Positions 34,620-45,311 of a DNA stretch of 64,000 nucleotides are shown here, piece after piece. Under the pieces are notes generated by a model. The model was not told the DNA's origin, did no database searches, and saw only the letters and a program-made list of their open reading frames with translations. The stretch is from NCBI GenBank assembly GCA_973895155.1, contig OZ316894.1, forward strand, positions 26,536,001 to 26,600,000. The letters run 5' to 3'. The translations under genes and the position numbers were made by a program. The DNA comes from Marsupella aquatica. Its lineage: Eukaryota; Marchantiophyta. Numbering within the stretch: the stretch's first letter is position 1; each line of letters begins with the position of its first letter.

Positions 34620-37124
34620 ATGCTACCGAGGAGATCGGACCCAACGCCCCAGCACCTTGGCGATTTGCCGGGGATGGTGGCGCCCCCAACGAATAATAAT
34701 AGCAGTAATAATAATCTCAGTAGTAGTAATGCCATAGTTCCATTTGGTGGCGGAGGAGGAGGAGGAGGAGGACCAATCGTTCCGGTGAGCAACGGAGTTC
34801 CTCTCCCACGTAAAATGGTAGCGAAGGCGAAGTGCTCGATCAGCAGAGAGGAGGCCAGCTTGCTCCCAATTGCAGTTGAGGGCGTGCATTGGCGTCGAGA
34901 GGAAGCTCCTCCCCACTCGAAGTCTGGCTCGGCTGTGACGAGATGTCTCATGTTGACAGACCCATCCTGCATCACATTCTCAAGGAGGAACTATCTGGAG
35001 GACCATTTCAGGGTGGTGCATAAACTGTTCCCTTCAAAGCCGAGGGTTGGTAGGAAGAAGATCTCGAACAAACCCTCAAGATGTATCTCTCCAAGTGCAC
35101 GCGAGAGAATGGCCGATCATATGCAAGGCGATTTCCCATTCAAGTTCTGGAAGGCTAAGAAGAAACGGTTTGTAATGTCGACAACCAAGGCCAAGCATAT
35201 GTGGTGCTCAGTCCCGGGCCACGAGAAGGCCAGCGAGGAAGTGCGGAGGGAATGGGTTTGGCGCAAGGCTGCAGATTTTTACAAGATTTGGCGGGAAGGG
35301 TCACTTGCTATAGAGACCATGGTCAATTTGGCCAGCCACGTGGAGGACTACTGGAATGGGAAAGGGATTGTGGACGACGAGGAAGTCGCCCAGAGGGTGA
35401 GATTGATTTCACAGAATTACACAATGTGTCAAATAGATAACGTGAAAACAATATCATAACTTTGTTCAGAATTCTGTTACGTATGATGCATTCTTAGTGT
35501 CCGTAATACTTCGAAATGGCACACGTGACATGGTCATTTCGAAGTAAGGTTATTATTGATTATTTTCGGGGGATTCTTGAGTATCACACCCGTGAGAATG
35601 TCCATCAGAATGAACGAATCGATTTCAAGGTTAGCTAAAAAATGACATCCCTTTTGAGAGGAAGGAAGGTACATAGGCAAAGGGGCACGCTATGGACAAG
35701 AAGGCACTCGCCTCCCAAACGTAGGAATTTTCAAAGATGAATTGCCAGAAGAGGGGAACAAAAAACCACTTTAGGCAAGCTAAACAAATTTGTGAAGCGA
35801 ACTAGTGCTTCAGTATTTACTAAGGAATGATCGACGTCTTATCTGAGTCTTCCTTCTTTTCCTCTTTACTTGGCTCTTCACCTTGGGGAATGGGTGGGCT
35901 ATAATTGCGATTGAATGCATTCGTAAGAGAGGATTGTTCTGTCAATTGTTTCCGAAATTTTCTCCAATATGTGCTTTTTCTTTAATACGTTTTGGGTACT
36001 GGTGATTCCTCTTTCCTTGCAACAGGGTCGCATTCCACGCAACTATGAAGAGTTCGTGTCTGATGAAGAGGCACCCACCTGGGAGACAAATAAAGATGGG
36101 CGAGAGATTTGCCGCCGACGACTCAAGAGCAAGGCGAGTGAGGAGAAGTCAGTCGACACTCATCTTCTTACTGGAGGGCACCCATCCCAAAGTAGGTACA
36201 AGTAGGTACTGGCTGAATGAATCACGGTTTTTCCTTGTGCCCTCATTCTGTCTGTATCCATTCCTAATGAACTTACTTTACAGCTTACTGTTTTATAAGT
36301 ATAACCAGCTGAACTTACTTCGTTATTTTCCGAGTATAAGGACTGAAATGACATTACCCACGGTCTGTCTCTCGGCCTCTGAAAAATAGTGAGGGCTGAT
36401 CTTGAGGGAGCAGAGAGCGAGTCAGATGATGGGAAGGACGAGTCGGCCTCTACAATCGAGGATTTGCAGTCGTCAAATGTCGGTCATCATGTAATGGCCA
36501 TGGGAGGGCAACCAGGACGGACAGGGTTGCATGGACCCATTCCAGGATCCCATGATCCGGTAGTGGGAACCGATATGCACATGCATCGGCAAGGGCCACA
36601 TGATAACTCAATGCACTTGTTCGGGCAAGGTATGTAGAAAATTACCAACCCTGCCAGTTTGATAGTGGCTCTTGCATATTGTCACATCTGTAATGTCCTC
36701 CTCAAGGTAAGTACTGGAAATTAGCTTGAATAAACTCTTTTGTTCTGTGAGTATGTATTTGCTTTTAAGTGAATTCTCTCACACAGCTTTTCACCACCAT
36801 ATATATATTATTTTCCCCTATAAATCCTTGCAATTATTCGTTCACATGAGAAAGGAGGGTCTCAGAAACTGTTCTCATCACGTACAGGGCGGAGCTCAAT
36901 ACATGATGGTGTTCACGGCACGTTCACAAGTCTTTTGAATGTGGTAGCGTCCGAAGATAACTCTGAAAGCCAGCACCTCATGTCGATGAATACTCAAGCA
37001 ATGGCAGCTCAGCGTATCCCTTTACATATTGACCATAGAGAGTATGAGCGACAGCAGAAGGAAGGTAGGGTGACATAGGAACGTTGTGATGGGCTTGACT
37101 TGTTTTCTATCAGATGTGGCCTGA
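34620..37124 (+). CDS. Unrecognised C2H2-finger-like protein
   Basis: Five coding exons join in phase to 456 aa: 34620-35396, 36026-36191, 36390-36629, 36888-37064, 37114-37124. I do not recognise the family. The N-terminus is low complexity: Asn/Ser-rich at residues 22-38, then nine Gly at about 43-51. Residues C109, C117, H129 and H134 form C-x7-C-x11-H-x4-H with FSRRNYLEDHF between them, matching the core of a C2H2 finger except for the wide Cys spacing. A basic linker follows (RVGRKKISNKPSR). Next is a Trp-rich helical block at about 175-245 (FKFWKAKKKRF, REWVWRKAADFYKIW, SLAIETMVNLASHV). The C-terminal half is acidic, then Gly/His/Met-rich, and ends near EYERQQKE. The last 11-bp exon is the least certain; an alternative terminal exon could start at 38829. 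A DNA- or chromatin-binding role is inference only. Confidence 0.65.
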
Positions 37125-38828
37125 ATGGGACCATATGAAGCTCTTAGGGTAGGGAGGAAAGAGGGTGTTGTGTGGGAGTTGCAGCGCGCAGATCACAGGA
37201 GATCCTGGCACGTGATGCCATTGACCTGTATAAGGGTTGATGCCATGGACTTGCATGAAGCTTATCATAGCAGACATGTGGTGATGCATTCTGTTTCTAC
37301 CTGTAGAATATTTCCCATTGTGCAATCAAGTTCTTCTCCTAACCATCTAGTAAGGTTTTAAGAGTGGATGGCTGACAAGAACGGGCCCATGTCGTACTGG
37401 CTTCATTTGCGAGCAGGATTGGGAGGTACATTGTCTTTGGGGATGCTTACGGTCTTCCATTCATTTTGTGTGAGCAAGCTTTCAATTTTGACTGCATCGT
37501 GTTTATGGGAAATGCTGTGTGAATTGTTGTCGTTGCTTAATCCCTTCGAGTCCTTGTTGAGATTCAGCGATGTTAACAGTCTGTTCTGGCATTCGAGGGT
37601 ATTGCAGTCACTCGGTTTTTTGTTTCATGCAAGTGTGGCATGTGACTTTCATCTTTCCTTCACTTGAGAGTCCCTGGTCGCTCTAATCTGTTCTCATTTT
37701 CTCTGGTCGTCTTATGAAAGCACGCCGAAAGTTTAGTGATCGCTCTGCCTTCTTAGTACCTTGATGAAAAATGTCCTTCACTTAGAATAGTTCATTTTAC
37801 TTCAATTCAGTTTAGCTCAATTTTCTCTCGAAGTATTTACAGTTCCTGCGTTGTACTCTGTGGGAGACGGATGCTCTAGTCAATAAGCTCCTGCTCTTCG
37901 GGATGTGGGGCTCAGTTGTTTCTTTGTTTCAAAATCCTTTTTCTCTGACGATTCTCACTGTCTATATTCCCCGTAGGCTTTGCAAATTTAAACATAGGCA
38001 TTTTTGGATACGCACGCATTGCACTGGATAGGAGAAAGAAATGTCAGCGACCCATCCCTTAGGTACTGACTAAGCTAGCATTTGCGAGGAAAATGTCCAC
38101 TTATGACAGTGCGCAATTACGGTAGCTTATTTGTTGTTTTGCATGTGACATATTTAAAAATGATTTCCTTAGTCATTCACAAAGATTTACATTCATTTTA
38201 TGAGTTTACACTGTCTGCCAGAAAGTTTTACGTGGCTGATAACTAAGGTGATCCATGATTTTCCTGGGGTTGCATCCGAATGTGAAAACTTTTTAGATCG
38301 CAATAAGCACTGATATTACAATGGGTAGCTTTTGAGCAATATGAAGTTTATAGTTTTCATCTAGTCATTTCACTCCGGATCAGATATTAATGTAGAGAGT
38401 GACATGTGCATGCGGCACTTCTTTCATTTGGCAGTAAATAATTTCATTGTGCAACTCCTGGTGTGTACGTGGGATGAGAAAGTGGTTGGCAACCAGTGAT
38501 TGCAAGAGGAAGAGTATTTGTTGCCTACATTAATATATTATATACGCTGTGTTGAACACAATGAGTTTTAGGAATTTATGAGTGTGTAGACGTCTTGTTC
38601 ATTCTTGAGTTAGTGCAAGCCAACTATGAGCTTCATTGTTGGTAACTCTGAGTATGTAGTGTTTCTAAACTAAGAGGAACATTGGAAGTAGATCACCCGC
38701 CCTGATATCAATGCATCTCGAGAGTTGAGATCACAATTCACAATAGAAGTAATCGTCAATATGTGGAAGGCGTATCTGTGACAATCATGATCATTTCATT
38801 GGCAAACATTCTGATTTGTGGTTATACA
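37125..38828. other. Spacer with no gene recognised
   Basis: Probably the 3' untranslated region of the finger-like gene, or an intron of it if the gene continues to 38829. The 99-codon open frame at 37368-37667 has no recognisable feature. Confidence 0.4.
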
Positions 38829-38829
38829 G

Positions 38830-39122
38830 TTCGAGTGCCGACACATGACCGTCGGTTGCCGATATAGAACCGGTGCCAGGGGATGGAGGACACAATCGCT
38901 CAACCTGTTACTGTGACACGTACTTGCTGGAGAGGGATGCGGACAACCAATCCAACTAAAACCTTTCATCCGGTGTGTTTACTTTGGGTGCTATGGTTAT
39001 TGAGAACTAGTCTTCAGCAGCACGCACACCTCCAGTTCAATATGCGGCACCAGATTACGCTTTCCATAATTGCACTGAGGACATGCACTGGCTGGAATGG
39101 GATGTGGGTGCTCAGCTAAGGT
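38830..39122 (+). pseudogene. Coding-like frame broken by stops
   Basis: One plus-strand phase reads PSVADIEPVPGDGGHN, TCYCDTYLLERDADNQ, then ARTPPVQYAAPDYAFHNC and EDMHWLEWDVGAQLR. It is interrupted by a TGA near 38847, a TAA near 38967 and a TAG near 39009, and ends at a possible donor (AAGGTAAGAT, about 39118). The residue composition looks like real protein, unlike nearby frames. It could be a decayed C-terminal part of the upstream finger-like gene or of another element. A TACAG acceptor lies at 38824-38828. No family recognised. Confidence 0.3.
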
Positions 39123-40760
39123 AAGATATCGTGATACGCACGCCTGCAGGTATATAATTGCAATACCTTTTACTATATCTTACCTATCTTGTATATGCAA
39201 AAGTCATACCTGTAGCTATACCTTGTATATCTAGTATAGGATTTTAGACTTGTATCTGTGCCTTTACCTCCCAAGATAAATACATAAAACCCCTGTACAG
39301 GTTTAGAATTACTTTAAGACAAACGATAGTAAGAGATAAGGATTTGTTGTGTGTGGTATGGAGAGGAGCCTCTACACGGAGACTTTAGATGATATTTATT
39401 GCCTGTACATAAAATATTTTTTTGTGTAGATGGGGCTGTACCACTGTAGGACTATCACAAAAAAAGATCTGTCAGTTGTCTGAGTTGATGTCTCGATGTT
39501 AAACGCTAAACTCCACCTCTTGCATTTTCGTTAAATTGAATTTGTTTTGTGCACAGAGATTTTCTCTCTCAAAATGTTTGCAAGTTTCATTTGGCTGTGG
39601 TTTTTTCTGATTGCATGTTTGAGTTGGCTTGCAATTTTGACCAAAAAATGTCATAATTCAATAGTTACTCTGCCCCTGCCGATACCTTTACCATCCCGAT
39701 ATAAGAGGTAGATTATTGAGTGCCTATACTTGGCATATAATCTGAATGTATTTATTTTTCTACACCTTGAAATATTGGGTGTGGATCCTACCTTGCTGTA
39801 CCTTTACCTGGCAGGTATGATCTAAACATTAAACCTACCAACCCTGGTATACACGTGTCCTAGGGTTGAATGAAAGAGATCTGGTTGTAATGAGCCAGTG
39901 AATTCATTCACTTTTGAATGCTTGAGCCACATAAACGCCTATGAAGACACTCTAAATACAGAAGAAGTTTAATTTGCTTCTGTCACAAACGACCTTACCA
40001 GAAATCCTCCATGGTCAGTTCACAAAGTACTTGAAAGGAGGGAATAAAATTCAGCATTAAGAGGTATTTTTCTGGGGGTCTCATTCCCACAAAAATGACA
40101 GTGATTGACATATGACATCACAAATGACATCACATGTGAAAAAAAGGGCCTTAACCAATATTTCCTACCCATGCACCACCTTCGCCCTTCTGTCTAAATC
40201 AGCCTCGTGCTGGCTCTCCCTCCAATTACTCGTGCCATAGCTTTGGCCACAACTCTCCCTACCCGTCTACACCTTTTTTCCCCCTACTTTCAACTTGCGA
40301 TCATCCACTCACCCTTAATTTCATCTTGCAACCACCCGCACCATTAGACAACTGGGATTTTGTGCATTGACAACATTTAAATAAGGACAACACTTTTCAC
40401 AAGGATGAACACTCCTCAATGACACACTTTACACATCAACAATTTGGCATTGACATCCCGATCACAACTACACAAACACAACTATAATTGTGCAACACAT
40501 GGGCATTGGGCTCGTGAAATGTAAGGGTGGCTCATTTTGCATTAATGTAATTTCATGAATGGTGAAAACGTAAAAAACATGCCTTGTCCTCAACGACAAG
40601 TGTGTGTTCATTGTTGGGCTAACTTCTAAATAGATTGTCCTGCTACGCACAAAACCTTTTCTCGTCTCTATTTTGTTTTTGTAATTTTGGTATGTCTAGA
40701 AAATGTTGTATTTTTTTAATTCTGACTATAAAGGACAGGACCTTAAGAGCTGGAAAGGGG
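39123..40760. other. Spacer with no gene recognised
   Basis: AT-rich. A run of TACCT- and ATACCTTT-like motifs lies at 39150-39290 and again at 39680-39840. No gene or element ends could be supported. Confidence 0.4.
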
Positions 40761-40768
40761 ACTTTCGG

Positions 40769-41037
40769 CCCTTGTCCTTGGTTCTCCTCTTTGTATGCCA
40801 GAAGCCCTGCCTGAAAACTTGAGGCCCTTGTCCTCAGTTCTCCTCTTTGTATGCCATAAGCCCTGCCTGAAAACTTGAGGCCCTTGTCCTCGGTTGTATG
40901 CCATAAGCCCTGCCTGGAAACTTGAGGCCCTTGTCCTTGGTTCTCGTCTTTGTATGCCATAAGCCCTGCCTGAAAAATTTGGGCCCTTGTCCTTGGTTCT
41001 CCGATTTGTATGCCATAATAAGCCCTGCCTGAAGAGG
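40769..41037. repeat. 56-bp minisatellite, about five copies
   Basis: Copies start with CCCTTGTCCT at 40769, 40825, 40881, 40928 and 40984. Intervals are 56, 56, 47 and 56 bp, the third copy having lost nine bases (CTCCTCTTT). Each unit also holds TTTGTATGCCATAAGCCCTG and CCTGAAAACTTGAGG. On the minus strand the array translates as repeats of AYKEENQGQGPKF-like text because the units rarely contain stops. The 47-bp step shifts the frame, so I do not treat it as a gene. Confidence 0.85.
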
Positions 41038-41468
41038 AGGTTACTCCAAAAGATTCTTGGTCAATTGTGTTGCCATTTGTGGCAGTTGAGAGCAGGAAAA
41101 CTATGGACCTCACACACATGCAAAAGACGGCTATATGTTCGCCTTTTCAGTTCAACAGAAGTCCGTGTCCGGCAGGATCGTTCCCTCGCGTTCGGAAGGG
41201 GTGTACTCGGTCGAGTGGTCGACCAATCGAAGGATTTGGCTCCATGCTAAGGCCGCAACTGCTGACGTGACAGGCTCACATACTACACCCTTCCTTCCGC
41301 CCGACGCCGCTTCGATTCCGTTAGTTCATAAGAACCAAGTGACAGAGAGCTGAGGACAGAGTGAGACGACCGGACGAAAGCAGTGCCGCAGAGCTTAGAT
41401 TTGAAGAGCAGTACAAGGCGAGGAGAATCAAGAGAGGCCACTCATCAGAACAGAGAAGAGTCTAGAAA

Positions 41469-41470
<2 letters not shown>

Positions 41471-41504
<34 letters not shown>
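41471..41504. repeat. (AG)17 microsatellite in the argC leader
   Basis: Seventeen uninterrupted AG units end 18 bases before the argC start codon, so the run almost certainly lies in the 5' untranslated region. GA-rich leader repeats are common in plants and can affect transcription or translation; no such effect is shown here. Confidence 0.9.
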
Positions 41505-41507
<3 letters not shown>

Positions 41508-41522
41508 CCTATCTTCATTGCA

Positions 41523-42755
41523 ATGGCGATGTCTTCGGCCTCTGGGGCTACGTTGGCAATATCCTCCCTTGCTTCTGAGATTTTTAGATGTCCCCACAAT
41601 TCGATTCCGGTCAAATCAGTGAAGGTGCGGTCTTGTCCTCAACGGTTGTCGAGAGTTATGGCCATTACTTCCACCCCTCAGCAGGACGTGGGAGTTTTGC
41701 ATAGCAATGAATCCAAAGCAACTGTTCGTGTTGGAGTGCTTGGAGCAAGTGGTTACACTGGCTCAGAGATTGTACGACTTTTGGCAACACATCCAGCACT
41801 CAGTGTGACAGTGATGACAGCTGATCGGAAAGCCGGCCAGTCTCTTGCAAGTGTCTTCCCCCATTTGATGACTCAGAACCTCCCAGATATGGTGGCTGTT
41901 AAGGACGCAGACTTCTCAGAAGTTGATGCCGTTTTCTGCTGCTTGCCTCACGGGACAACTCAGGAAATTATTGCTGCATTGCCCAAGGGTTTGAAGGTTG
42001 TAGATCTGTCAGCTGATTTCCGATTGAGGGATGTGAATGAGTACAAAGAGTGGTACAATGGAGAGCACCGTGCACCTCAATTGCAAAAAGAGGCAGTATA
42101 TGGATTGACAGAATTGCACAGAGAAGAAGTCCGAAATGCTCGGCTTGTAGCGAACCCAGGCTGTTATCCTACTGCTATTCAGCTTCCACTTGTTCCGCTC
42201 CTTAAGGCCGGGCTGATCGAGAAGGAGGGTATCATCATCGATGCTAAATCGGGAGTTAGTGGTGCAGGTCGTGCCGCCAAGGAGGCGAATTTGTATACTG
42301 AAGTGGCAGAGGGGATGAAGGCATATGGAGTGACCAGACATCGGCATGTTCCTGAGATTGAACAGGGACTTGAAGAAGCAACTGGCTCAGAGGTGACTAT
42401 AAGCTTCACCCCACATCTCATTCCTATGAGTCGAGGAATGCAGGCAACTAATTATGTGCAGCTGAAGGATGGCGCAAGTATTGAAGATCTGCGTGATCAC
42501 CTTATCAAAACATACCAAAATGATGAGTTTGTGCGAGTGATGCCAAGTGGTATTGTTCCTGTTACTGCTCACGTGAGGGGCTCCAATTACTGCCTCATCA
42601 ATGTCTTCGAAGATCGTATTCCTGGAAGAGCAATCATTATTTCTGTGATAGATAATTTAGTCAAGGGCGCATCTGGTCAAGCCGTACAAAATATGAATTT
42701 GATGCTAGGTTTACCCGAGACCCTCGGGCTTCTCCAACAGCCCATGTTTCCCTGA
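41523..42755 (+). CDS. argC: N-acetyl-gamma-glutamyl-phosphate reductase, plastid form
   Basis: This enzyme reduces N-acetyl-glutamyl-5-phosphate to N-acetylglutamate semialdehyde with NADPH, the third step of the cyclic arginine pathway in plastids. A single uninterrupted frame of 410 codons begins at ATGGCGATG. The first about 55 residues are Ser/Ala/Arg-rich and serve as a transit peptide. The mature enzyme begins near VRVGVLGASGYTG, whose GASGYTG (residues 74-80) is the NADP-binding loop. The catalytic Cys is C214 in NPGCYPTA, and the active-site His lies in RHRHVPEIEQ (about 268-277). Length and motifs match plant argC-type dehydrogenases throughout, with no gaps. No intron is present. 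A GA microsatellite lies just upstream of the start. Identification is secure. Confidence 0.97.
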   Translation: MAMSSASGATLAISSLASEIFRCPHNSIPVKSVKVRSCPQRLSRVMAITSTPQQDVGVLHSNESKATVRVGVLGASGYTGSEIVRLLATHPALSVTVMTADRKAGQSLASVFPHLMTQNLPDMVAVKDADFSEVDAVFCCLPHGTTQEIIAALPKGLKVVDLSADFRLRDVNEYKEWYNGEHRAPQLQKEAVYGLTELHREEVRNARLVANPGCYPTAIQLPLVPLLKAGLIEKEGIIIDAKSGVSGAGRAAKEANLYTEVAEGMKAYGVTRHRHVPEIEQGLEEATGSEVTISFTPHLIPMSRGMQATNYVQLKDGASIEDLRDHLIKTYQNDEFVRVMPSGIVPVTAHVRGSNYCLINVFEDRIPGRAIIISVIDNLVKGASGQAVQNMNLMLGLPETLGLLQQPMFP

Positions 42756-43364
42756 GACATTTCCACATCAGTTTTGTGTAATGTAGAGCGTAATCGACTG
42801 TCCCTAACACAGTAGTAGCCACTTTGAGTAGGAGAAAGTCTTCTTACCATGATGGACAAGAATTCGACAATTTTGGAATTTGTAAAATCAGTGCGACCTG
42901 AATAGCTTCTTCGGCATTTGCTGGTCAAGGCGATTGCCACTTGATGGTTAGGAGTTAAAGTACCAGGGGCTTGAGATGACAGACTTGCTGAGCATACGTT
43001 TCCTTCATACAAGACAAATTAGAATCGAAGGGAAGATATGATACTTGGACTCACGAAGTTCACGTGCAAAAGTAGAACTAAAGACGCCATCTAGCAATAG
43101 ACCTCGAGAAACCTTGTCTTGGAATCCATCTGGATACAAATGGTTGTGGTCTTGATACCTGATAACTAGTGATTGCGGTGTGTGCTCAGGTTAGAAAGGA
43201 CACACAGTTTTGATTTGGTTGACATTCACATAGGGAAAGGATTTCTTTGGCAAAAGAAGCCCCATGAAAGACTCAACCTTGCCGAAATCCCAACAACCTC
43301 GTAATTGACAGTAATGAATAACCCGACCCGTAAATTTGCTTAAAGATCTTGTGATCTGCCGCAG

Positions 43365-43720
43365 CTGTAGGCTTGCGTGTATACAAAAGGTAACGGTTGG
43401 ACAAGGGAGAATGCTGGTTGAATTGTTGAGGTTTTATATTAATATAATAACATAGAATGAGTGCGGCTCAAAATTCATTAAAGATTGGCTGTAGGCTTGC
43501 GTGTATACAAAAGGTGTAACAGTAGGACAAGGGAGAATGCTCGTTGAACTGTTGAGGTTTTATACTAATATAATAATATCATAGAATGAGTGCAGGCTTG
43601 CGTGTATACAAAAGGTGTAACAGTAGGACAAGGGAGAATGCTTGTTGAACCGTTGAAAGTTTATACTAATATAATAATATCATAGAATGAGTGCCGCTCA
43701 GAATTCATTAAAGATTGGCC
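43365..43720. repeat. Three tandem copies of a 101-124 bp repeat
   Basis: Copies start near 43365, 43489 and 43592 with GGCTTGCGTGTATACAAAAG, followed by GGACAAGGGAGAATGCT, TTGAGGTTTTATA and CATAGAATGAGTGC. The first and third copies end with CTCA(A/G)AATTCATTAAAGATTGG. The second copy lacks that tail and runs straight into the third, so the internal junction was deleted or recombined. Confidence 0.85.
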
Positions 43721-44296
43721 TTACGTCACTTGAGAAAAAAATACAGATACTTGAGGACCCTGGTTACTCCTGATGCATTGCGCTGAGTATTCAATAAGAT
43801 GTTCACGAGGAACATGGCTCTGGTATCTTCATTACTTCTGATTCCCTCACTACTTCTGTCGAGCCCCAGTTTCATAGCCAACGATCACTACCGCTCTAGT
43901 GTCTGTGAGATGCTCAGGAAAACAGCTCTCCAGATTCCTCGCTAGATCATACGGCGAAGAACTAAGCCAACACCCTTTCCTCCGAATGGGTGCCAGCCAA
44001 GTAATTTTGTGAATATGAATTAGGTACCTGAGTGCATTTTGAACCCAATTTTTGCTAACCATTTGGGCTACTTTGTCTGCGGAACCACAGTAGTTTAGTT
44101 GCTTTCACGGTGTTCTACTAAATTTGACCCTTTTTGGCTTCCTCTTGGATATGTTGATCATTTTGATCACCAAAATGCTTTAGAGTGGTTTTCGTGTGGG
44201 TTGCTTCGATCACCACTTACACAACCCACCATATTACTTATTCACTCATGTTTGCATCACTGTGTCAAGTCTCACAACTTATTTTTGGATTGCTGT

Positions 44297-44433
44297 GCTC
44301 GTCACCTTTGTCACTGATACTAGGAGTGACTGTCTGTCCTTATCAGCTTTTGCTGTCTTCAAGTAACTCCTAGTATCAATGACAAAGTCTTCCTAGTATC
44401 AGTGACAAAGTTGACGAGCTTTTGCTGTCTTCA
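44297..44433. repeat. Long inverted repeat with internal copies (foldback)
   Basis: The arm at 44297-44325 (starting GCTCGTCACCTTTGTCACTG) is complementary to 44391-44419 (TCCTAGTATCAGTGACAAAG, then TTGACGAGC) with one mismatch in 29. A third, direct copy of the right arm sits in the loop at 44367-44387 (CTCCTAGTATCAATGACAAA). The 17-mer AGCTTTTGCTGTCTTCA occurs at 44345-44361 and 44417-44433. The transcript of either strand would fold into a strong hairpin. Confidence 0.8.
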
Positions 44434-45311
44434 CATATCCAAACAAGTTACTTGAAGTTAACAAAAGCATGTCACCTCAATTCAGTTGGGGTGCTTGAAA
44501 CCCAATGGCAGTTTTTCATTATTTTGTAACTCTGGCATGATCTTGCAGAGTTATCCACTGCCAGCTGTAAGAGCGACTCTGTTCATCAAGATTTAGGTGT
44601 GAACAGATACAAAATGGTTATGCTCAAAAGAGTGAAAGTACATGACATCATCTCAACATACAATAACACAATTCCAAAATGTGCATCACATCTCAAGAAA
44701 GGCAATCATCACACTCGTGACTTGCCAGGAAAATTGGATACCGTTTGACTCTCTGGTGCCAACCAGATATTCTGGCCACGAAGATACTCAACTTTGGATG
44801 CCATAAGAGTGAGGGCTTCACGATTGAACAGTTACTCTTTAAACAAGTATGGTCCAATCAATCTCTCTGGCTACCTGTTCTGCAAACAGTCGAAGTCACC
44901 CTCACCTTCAGTCTAATGTCAAGATTCCTTTTCAATTATGCCGTGTAACTCTCTCCGCTTTGGCCCCACCTAACTAATTGAACAGACACTGCTCTTGTTC
45001 GCAAACTCACTACTGTAGCCCTAACTAACACGCGAGGGGCCCCTTTTCACCCAACCATGCCTAGACTAACATACAAATAACGTGGACTCAGGGATTCCAG
45101 TGTATTATCCATCTATTATCACTGCATTACAGCCCAAAATGCTTTGGTAATGGGGAATTACTATATTCAAAATGAATTATCAGGAGAGCCCACAACTGGA
45201 AACAAATGACTTTAGGCAAAAAACAGGAGTGCATCCTGAAATTCAACGCGTAATTTCATCGCTGGGGAAGAGCCTTTTTTGCTGGACTGCCAATCGAAAA
45301 TGGCTTCTAAA

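Larger units (their letters stand above)
42756..45311. other. Spacer between convergent argC and MED25
   Basis: It contains two structured repeats listed separately (43.4-43.7 kb and 44.3-44.4 kb) and otherwise AT-rich sequence with no supported gene. The 3' regions of argC (+) and MED25 (-) lie at its two edges. Confidence 0.5.

Noticed and set aside
40643-41119. 158-codon minus-strand repeat protein
   Set aside because: Produced by a minisatellite with stop-free units; one unit of 47 bp breaks the peptide period, and no start context or homologue is seen.
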